This document shows positions 6,925 through 11,053 of a stretch of DNA of 11,053 nucleotides, piece by piece. Each line of letters opens with the position of its first letter. Within the stretch, counting starts at the first letter, position 1. The stretch is taken from assembly GCA_025351525.1 (NCBI GenBank), contig JANXVV010000117.1, forward strand, positions 1 to 11,053, in the 5' to 3' direction. The notes beneath the pieces are model-generated. The model saw nothing but the letters and a program-made list of their open reading frames with translations. It searched no databases and had not been told where the DNA came from. The translations under genes and the position numbers were made by a program. This DNA comes from Humisphaera sp. (GTDB lineage Bacteria > Planctomycetota > Phycisphaerae > Tepidisphaerales > Tepidisphaeraceae).

Positions 6925-7371
6925 TTAATGTTTGGAAAATCCACCGCTCTTCTGGCCGAACAAACGTGAATCGATGGAGATGCTCCCCGCCCCGGCAAAG
7001 AAAAGCAGCAGCGCGTTTCCAAGGAAAAGCAGGTTGGGATGAAATGGAAAGGTGCTGTCCTGAATCCCCATGATCATCATGAAACTGATGAGCAGGGCGG
7101 AAGTCAAAAACCCGCTCAGACGCGTGAACAGACCCAGAATGATCAATGCCCCCAACCCCATCTCCGCGAAAGGAAGCGCGTTCAAAAACACTTTCGGAAA
7201 CCACGGCGGCATGTAGCGCGGCACGCTCTTGATATGCTCGGACACAAATCCCGCCAGCCCCAGAACCGCCAGCTTACGGTACCCGGCGATGCAAAATAGC
7301 GCGCCCAGCGGCAACCGTGCCAGCAACAGGCCAAGGCTCATCGAACGGGGAGATTGAAGTGGGTTAGGCAT
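6925..7371 (-). CDS. DoxX-family membrane protein
   Basis: A 148-residue protein with four predicted membrane segments and the DoxX family layout. ARLPLGALFCIAGYRKL (about 18-34) leads into the first loop. A second helix begins at PFAEMGLGALIILGLFTRLSG (about 67-87). A third helix LTSALLISFMMIMG precedes a short loop, and a fourth helix NLLFLGNALLLFFAGAG is followed by a short polar tail. DoxX proteins are inner-membrane proteins linked to quinone or thiosulfate redox or stress tolerance in some species, but the specific role here cannot be read. The ATG at 7371 has a good SD (GAGGA, six bases upstream on the minus strand). A weak promoter-like pair lies upstream (minus-strand TTGATC at 7420-7415 and GATAAA at 7395-7390, 19-bp spacing). 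It is followed 24 bp later by the ATG of the DUF2459-like ORF, so the two may share a transcript. Confidence 0.9.
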   Translation of the reverse strand: MPNPLQSPRSMSLGLLLARLPLGALFCIAGYRKLAVLGLAGFVSEHIKSVPRYMPPWFPKVFLNALPFAEMGLGALIILGLFTRLSGFLTSALLISFMMIMGIQDSTFPFHPNLLFLGNALLLFFAGAGSISIDSRLFGQKSGGFSKH

Positions 7372-7473
7372 GGTGGTTCCTCTTTCAGATTTATCGGCCG
7401 CTTCGGTCGATGTTGATCAATCGTATCTGAACGGACACGATCGGGCCACCGCTTCCAGGAATACGCAAAAAGC

Positions 7474-7614
7474 TCAATCACGAAAGGACCGCACGTCTTC
7501 AGCTTTCTCGCGCTTCGTCAAACCGATCTCTTTTTGTCCCCGATAGAGAAACTGAATGACCACAAAGATCATAAACGACAAACCGGGGAGCATGAGAAGC
7601 GCAAAAAGGGTCAT
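7474..7614 (-). CDS. Small single-span membrane protein, unrecognised
   Basis: A short minus-strand frame encodes 46 residues from the ATG at 7614, or 58 residues from an in-frame ATG at 7650. The 46-residue form has a hydrophobic segment (about residues 2-24, MTLFALLMLPGLSFMIFVVI...) followed by QFLYRGQKEIGLTKREK and a charged tail ending VRSFRD, a credible one-helix membrane protein with a basic cytoplasmic tail. The ATG at 7614 has GGTGG five bases upstream, while the longer start has nothing SD-like. It lies 102 bp upstream of the doxX start on the same strand and may belong to the same operon. I recognise no family. A clean amphipathic layout rather than homology is the evidence, so it could still be chance. 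The 7372-7473 gap otherwise holds nothing I can identify. Confidence 0.42.
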   Translation of the reverse strand: MTLFALLMLPGLSFMIFVVIQFLYRGQKEIGLTKREKAEDVRSFRD

Positions 7615-7724
7615 GTTGGCCACCGGTAAGCTGCAAATCATCATAGCCATGCAAAATGCAAGATGATGGATTCAGACCGAGGTTGCATTGCGTCGATTCG
7701 TCCCTTACAGTGGCAAACCCTTCT

Positions 7725-7798
<74 letters not shown>

Positions 7799-7812
7799 TT
7801 GTCAGGCAAGCC

Positions 7813-8280
7813 TTACTCGATCATGTCTAGCCCGGTCCATCGCTTCAGCAAATCGGTCGCTTCTTTAGAATCGGTTTGAAAAACAAAGTGGAGGGGGACT
7901 TTTTTCGCGCCGTTCCAGTGAGTAGACGCGTCCGCGAGAATGCGCTTGAGTGTGGTGGCGTCCGCCGTCGGCGCGGCTTTGAGCAAGTGGGACGCATCGG
8001 TGAAGACGACGATCACGCCGGCTTTTGCGTTCAACCATTCCAGATCCCCGATGCAGTCGGCAAAGGCATCCCAATTCCCGCCGAAGTAGAACGGGAACTG
8101 CATCGCCGCGGAAATCTCGTCGTAGAAATTCGACACCGTCTCGGCCTTTTTTCCCCGGACGAAGCGGACGATCAATCCCCGGCTGCCCAAGGCGGAGAGT
8201 GCATCGTGCGACTCGGAGGCGGGGGAAACCAGGGCATGCTGATGGGGCGCGGCGGTTGACGTCAGTGGGTTAAGCTTCAT
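7813..8280 (-). CDS. Barstar-family ribonuclease inhibitor (immunity protein)
   Basis: Barstar proteins bind guanyl-specific RNases of the barnase type and plug the active site, protecting the producing cell. This 155-residue protein carries the barstar core SNFYDEISAAMQFPFYFGGN (50-69) followed by WDAFADCIGDLEWL. In it FYFGGNWDAFADC lines up with barstar EYYGENLDALWDC, so the contact residues Tyr29, Asp35 and Asp39 correspond to Y65, D71 and D75, while barstar Trp38 is Ala74. A beta strand GVIVVFTDAS and C-terminal VPLHFVFQTD complete the fold. It has about 30 extra N-terminal residues of low complexity. No signal peptide is present, so it is cytoplasmic. ATG at 8280 is chosen because AGGTG lies 6 bases upstream; the frame extends to 8316 without an SD. 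It lies 84 bp downstream of a gene ending in a barnase-like RNase domain, the expected toxin-then-immunity order. Confidence 0.92.
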   Translation of the reverse strand: MKLNPLTSTAAPHQHALVSPASESHDALSALGSRGLIVRFVRGKKAETVSNFYDEISAAMQFPFYFGGNWDAFADCIGDLEWLNAKAGVIVVFTDASHLLKAAPTADATTLKRILADASTHWNGAKKVPLHFVFQTDSKEATDLLKRWTGLDMIE

Positions 8281-8335
8281 GATTTTCACCTGAATAAATG
8301 GAAGAAATGTCGGCACTGCCGTTTAAGAAATAGAT

Positions 8336-8366
8336 GAGCCGGAGGCAAACCTTGCCGGCATGGCTC
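8336..8366 (-). other. Hairpin between the RNase-fusion stop codon and the barstar gene
   Basis: Read on the plus strand, GCCGG (8338-8342) plus AGG (8343-8345) pair with CCT (8350-8352) and CCGGC (8355-8359) across a CAAA loop and a two-base bulge. A competing outer stem GAGCC/GGCTC (8336-8340/8362-8366) includes part of the stop codon of the upstream gene. On the minus-strand transcript there is no uninterrupted U-run after it, so it is not a standard terminator. It could set the ratio of toxin to inhibitor mRNA. Confidence 0.4.
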
Positions 8367-9420
8367 AGCGAATTTTTTTGAACGTGTTGTAGTGATCGTC
8401 GGTGTACCAGGCGGTGTCATCGGATCCGGTGATGAGGCGTTCGGTGCCGCGATTGACGCCGGCGCGGTGGGGGTTGACGTCCCACTCACGGTACTTCACG
8501 CGCTTGCCGGATTTGTCATTGGTTGCAAGCCGATGTTCGTAGTTGCCGAAGGTGCGGCCACCCTCGTAGCCGTCCATCGCATCGCCGTGTTCGTCAACGT
8601 ATTTCAATACCGTGATTGCTTGATTGGAAACGCCTTTCGTTGGCATCACCGCGACACCGCTCACGGGTTTACCGGCGGATTTAAGCGGAATTTCATCGGC
8701 AAGATAGGCGTCGATTTCCTTCGTGGCGGCTTTGCCCGCCGTCTCGCTCATCATGTGTCCTTCGCCTTTTGCGACGATGGTTTTGCATTCGAGCTTCGCT
8801 TTTTTCATCTCTGCGGTAAAGCCCTCGATCTGAGCCGCCGGTGTCTGTTCATCCGTCTCCCCGGCGATAATCAGGAACGTCGGTTGAATCGGTGCCTTGT
8901 CGCCCGGCAGCGCAGCGGTCACCGGCCCATGCACGCAGACGACCCCTTCCAGATCGACCCCGGTGCGGGCGAGTTCGATCATGGCCGTGCCACCCACCCC
9001 AAATCCCACGGCGGCGATCTGCTTGATGTCGACCCCGGACTGCTTTTGCAGCGTTTTCAGCGCGGCATCGGCGCGGCCGCGCACCTTGCCATGATCCGCT
9101 TCGTCCAGTCCCGCCAAAGCGGCGGCCTTCTTTGAATCTTTGGGTACCGCCACGTCTTTGCCATACAGGTCGGCAATGAAGACGACGTAACCAAGCCGGG
9201 CAATCTGAGCCGCTTTGTTGCGGGCATCGGCACTGGCAGTACCTTGTTCATCCGCGAACAGCACTCCGGGTCGCCGACCGGTGACAGTTGGATCGAACAA
9301 CACCGCGCCGACGAAGGAATTATTTTCGAACCGATACTCGACGCGCTTGATGAGGACATCCGCGCGGGCCGATGCCGCCCATCCCAACAGAACGATCAGA
9401 CTGCCCATCCAACGAAACAT
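8365..9420 (-). CDS. Secreted dienelactone-hydrolase-fold protein fused to a barnase/RNase Sa-type ribonuclease domain
   Basis: A 351-residue protein in three parts. Residues 1-20 are a Sec signal peptide (Arg3, hydrophobic LIVLL core, cleavage after ARA at 18-20). Residues 22-245 form a dienelactone-hydrolase (alpha/beta-hydrolase) domain: ADEQGT (56-61), GYVVFIADLYGKD (77-89), the nucleophile-elbow region AVGFGVGG (137-144), GETDEQTP (D190) and GEGHMM (H222). The elbow normally reads GFCxGG, but here Cys/Ser is Gly141, so hydrolase activity is probably lost. Residues about 258-351 match guanyl-specific RNases: FGNYE (291-295, the FxNxE guanine-binding motif), YREW with catalytic Glu312, NRGTER with Arg324/Arg328, and DDHYNTFKKIR with catalytic His343, ending like barnase. 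There is no Cys in this domain, as in barnase and unlike RNase Sa. The ATG at 9420 has a strong SD (AAAGGAG, 5 bases upstream). The barstar gene follows 84 bp downstream. An extracellular or periplasmic RNase toxin is the favoured reading; a secreted nutritional RNase is the alternative. Confidence 0.92.
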   Translation of the reverse strand: MFRWMGSLIVLLGWAASARADVLIKRVEYRFENNSFVGAVLFDPTVTGRRPGVLFADEQGTASADARNKAAQIARLGYVVFIADLYGKDVAVPKDSKKAAALAGLDEADHGKVRGRADAALKTLQKQSGVDIKQIAAVGFGVGGTAMIELARTGVDLEGVVCVHGPVTAALPGDKAPIQPTFLIIAGETDEQTPAAQIEGFTAEMKKAKLECKTIVAKGEGHMMSETAGKAATKEIDAYLADEIPLKSAGKPVSGVAVMPTKGVSNQAITVLKYVDEHGDAMDGYEGGRTFGNYEHRLATNDKSGKRVKYREWDVNPHRAGVNRGTERLITGSDDTAWYTDDHYNTFKKIR

Positions 9421-9525
9421 GAAATCTCCTTTTGAAGATCAACTCTGTTCAAATTGACTGAACTGACGGTAGCAAAATCACGTTGATTTGAAAGCGGGTT
9501 GCGTTTAGGTATTTTGAATGCCGGG

Positions 9526-9551
9526 TGGCATGGGCGTCTCGCCCAATGCCA
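9526..9551. repeat. Palindrome at the left IS junction
   Basis: TGGCATGGGCG (9526-9536), loop TCT, then CGCCCAATGCCA (9540-9551) is an inverted repeat with one extra A. The right arm is the IS end and the left arm is flanking DNA. The shape (CATGGGC arms, 3-base loop) is like the CATGGGCT palindromes elsewhere in the window. The rest of the gap 9421-9525 holds a short inverted repeat GTTCA/TGAAC (9447-9463), a possible operator for the minus-strand RNase gene. I see no clear promoter there. Confidence 0.7.
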
Positions 9552-9561
9552 TCAACTTTAC
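9540..9561 (+). repeat. IS left terminal inverted repeat
   Basis: This sequence beginning CGCCCAATGCCATCAAC is the exact reverse complement of 11032-11053. It would be the transposase binding and cleavage end on the 5' side of the transposase gene. Confidence 0.92.
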
Positions 9562-9614
9562 ATCTCCCCTAACTCCGTTCTGCATCGCGGTTTATTGAGG
9601 TTCGCGCAAGGTGC

Positions 9615-9663
9615 GGCCTCCTGTCAAGATGGTGGTGCTAAAAAATACACTCAACAGGAGGCC
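9615..9663 (+). promoter_or_regulatory. Stem that buries the transposase ribosome-binding site
   Basis: GGCCTCCTGT (9615-9624) and ACAGGAGGCC (9654-9663) form a perfect 10-bp stem with a 29-base loop. The right arm contains the transposase SD AGGAGG (9656-9661), six bases before the ATG at 9668. Any transcript starting upstream of 9615, such as read-through from outside the IS, would fold and hide the SD. A transcript starting inside the loop would lack the left arm and be translated. IS10 and IS50 use the same logic against impinging transcription. Confidence 0.75.
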
Positions 9664-9667
9664 ACGG

Positions 9668-11026
9668 ATGGCTACTCTCCCACTGGCGTTGCGTCAGGTC
9701 AAGGCAACACTCGAGTCGCAATTTCCCTCCGATCGCATTCTGAAGATCAGCAGGGATCTGGGCCATGTGTGGCGCAAACGCGTGCTGACTCCAGAGGTCA
9801 CGGTCCAGTTGTTCCTGCTGCAATGGCTCGCCGGCGTGGCCCTGAAGGCACTGCGGCATGTCGCGGGCGTGACCGTCAGCGCCCAGGCGATCTGCCGTGC
9901 CAGGATGCGTCTGCCGTTGCGGCTGATGATGGACCTGGTGGCCGCCGGCGTGCCGGAGGGTCCGGCGAAGGTGCTGTGGCGCGGCCTGGAGGTCTACCTC
10001 GTCGACGGCATGAGCTTCATGACCCAGGACACCCCCGCCCTGGTCGAGAAGTACGGCAAGCCCAAAAACCAGCGAGGGACGGGCCATGGGTATCCCACGC
10101 CCAAGCTGCTGGCCCTGATGGATTTCAACGGCGGTTTCATCCGCAAGGTGATCGCCCTGCCCTGGGCCCGGCAGGAATTCACCTGCCTTTCGCGCCTGTT
10201 CAAGGCCATCGGCAAAGGCGCGGTGCTGCTGGGGGACCGGGGGTTGGTGAGCTTCGCCCACCTGGCGCTGCTGATGCAGTCCGGCACCGCCGGGTGCTTC
10301 CGCCTGCCGCGAGGGCAGGTCGTCCACAAACGCGGCGGGAAAGCGGCAAAGAACAAACGGGGCGGGAAGACGGGCGGCAAAAAAAAGGGCGGTCCGAAAA
10401 AGCGCGGCAAGCGTTCGCGTCAACTCATCAAACGGCTGGGGCCGCAGGATCTGCTGGTTCGCTGGACCGCCGCCGGACGTCCGAAATGGATCGGCCGCAA
10501 ACGCTTCGAGACCCTGTCCGCCCAGCCCCTGACGTTGCGGCAGATCGCCTTCCGCATCTGCCGCCCGGGTTGCCGGCCGCGTTGGGCGTGGATCATCACC
10601 ACGCTGATTGATCCCAAACGGTATCCCGCCGGAGAGTTGGTCAAGCTGTACGGCAAACGCTGGCAAATCGAGGTCTACTTTCGCGATCTCAAACGCACCC
10701 TGGGCCTGTCCCTGCTCTCGACCAAAACCCCCGAGGGCGTCCGCAAGGAAATCCTCGCGTTCATCCTGTTGTACAATCTGGTCCGCGGCGTCGTCTGCAA
10801 AGCCGCCGAACGCCAGGGTGTCGAACCCCACCGCATCAGTTTCACCGACGCCATGAACTGGCTGCTCTGGTCGAGCCCCGGTTCGCCGTTGCCGGACCTG
10901 GCGATCAATCGGAAGCGGACACGCAGATCGCCGCCGAGAAGAGTGAAGAACGCACGACATCGATTCCCTCAGTTGAACCAACCGCGAGCCAAGCTCGATA
11001 AACCACCGTGCATCGCCATGTTATGA
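9668..11026 (+). CDS. IS4-family DDE transposase
   Basis: This 452-residue protein catalyses excision and insertion of the surrounding IS by DDE chemistry, acting on the terminal inverted repeats. The DDE residues are D113 in YLVDGMSF, D190 in LLGDRGL, and E335 within YGKRWQIEVYFRDLK, which is an exact Y-(2)-R-(3)-E-(6)-K signature of the IS4 family (Y328, R331, E335, K342). Between the second D and the E is an unusually basic Lys/Gly-rich segment (about 218-253), inside the insertion region that IS4/Tn5 transposases carry there. The C-terminus is also basic (RKRTRRSPPRR). The ATG at 9668 is chosen over the in-frame ATG at 9611 because of the AGGAGG SD at 9656-9661. The reading frame is intact, so the element may be active. 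Confidence 0.95.
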   Translation: MATLPLALRQVKATLESQFPSDRILKISRDLGHVWRKRVLTPEVTVQLFLLQWLAGVALKALRHVAGVTVSAQAICRARMRLPLRLMMDLVAAGVPEGPAKVLWRGLEVYLVDGMSFMTQDTPALVEKYGKPKNQRGTGHGYPTPKLLALMDFNGGFIRKVIALPWARQEFTCLSRLFKAIGKGAVLLGDRGLVSFAHLALLMQSGTAGCFRLPRGQVVHKRGGKAAKNKRGGKTGGKKKGGPKKRGKRSRQLIKRLGPQDLLVRWTAAGRPKWIGRKRFETLSAQPLTLRQIAFRICRPGCRPRWAWIITTLIDPKRYPAGELVKLYGKRWQIEVYFRDLKRTLGLSLLSTKTPEGVRKEILAFILLYNLVRGVVCKAAERQGVEPHRISFTDAMNWLLWSSPGSPLPDLAINRKRTRRSPPRRVKNARHRFPQLNQPRAKLDKPPCIAML

Positions 11027-11031
11027 GCGAC

Positions 11032-11053
11032 GTAAAGTTGATGGCATTGGGCG
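11032..11053 (-). repeat. IS right terminal inverted repeat
   Basis: GTAAAGTTGATGGCATTGGG plus two more bases is the exact reverse complement of 9540-9561. It starts 5 bp after the transposase stop codon and reaches the last base of the window. Confidence 0.92.

Larger units (their letters stand above)
9540..11053 (+). mobile_element. IS4-family insertion sequence, complete within the window
   Basis: The ends 9540-9561 (CGCCCAATGCCATC...TTTAC) and 11032-11053 are perfect 22-bp inverted repeats enclosing one transposase gene. That makes an element of about 1514 bp, in the normal IS4-family range. The right repeat ends exactly at the window edge, so a longer repeat and the target-site duplication cannot be judged. 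It lies 120 bp upstream of the RNase-fusion gene and is transcribed away from it. Confidence 0.93.

Noticed and set aside
8365..9420. Ordinary active dienelactone hydrolase
   Set aside because: The nucleophile position is Gly141 and about 94 residues at the C-terminus belong to a different, RNase-type domain.
9638..10981. 447-codon minus-strand frame opposite the transposase
   Set aside because: An antisense shadow rich in Gln/Gly/Ala/Arg without motifs. The plus frame carries the DDE and YREK residues.

Overview
This window is bacterial chromosome, GC-rich, and looks like a member of the Planctomycetes/PVC group. That placement is an inference at moderate confidence. It rests on widely spaced unrelated single genes, weak or absent Shine-Dalgarno (SD) sequences at several starts, intergenic spaces filled with nested palindromic repeats (CACAGAGA-type, GCGCAAAG-type, CATGGGCT-type), and a secreted dienelactone-hydrolase-fold protein.

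Layout. Positions 1-231 are a 21-bp tandem repeat running in from the left edge. Positions 232-658 are a gene-free stretch made of nested inverted repeats. A MATE-family exporter (659-2089, +) is followed by a second nested inverted-repeat element, which ends 17 bp before ileS (2399-5299, +). A compact relative of that element lies just after ileS, sandwiched between two CATGGGCT palindromes, and is followed by purN (5483-6109, +). purN converges on a minus-strand group: a DUF2459-like putative lipoprotein (6172-6900), a DoxX membrane protein (6925-7371) and a small single-span membrane ORF (7474-7614). A tRNA-Arg(ACG) gene (7725-7798, +) separates these from a two-gene minus-strand operon.

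The most interesting locus is that operon. The gene at 8365-9420 encodes a Sec-exported protein with a dienelactone-hydrolase fold whose catalytic nucleophile is replaced by glycine. It is fused at its C-terminus to a complete guanyl-specific ribonuclease domain of the barnase/RNase Sa type, with the FxNxE, YREW, RGTxR and DHYxTF motifs all present. The next gene (7813-8280), 84 bp downstream, encodes a barstar-family ribonuclease inhibitor. I read this as a toxin-immunity pair in which a probably dead hydrolase domain carries a secreted RNase and the producer keeps a cytoplasmic inhibitor.

Upstream of the operon, and divergent from it, sits a complete IS4-family insertion sequence (9540-11053) with perfect 22-bp terminal inverted repeats. 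Its transposase ribosome-binding site is buried in a 10-bp inverted repeat, as expected for a guard against read-through expression. Its left end abuts a palindrome of the same general form as the intergenic repeats.

The housekeeping genes (ileS, purN, tRNA-Arg) have no evident functional link to one another or to the toxin pair. The common thread across the window is the repeat content: three different genes end with their stop codon at the same position of the same palindromic repeat.
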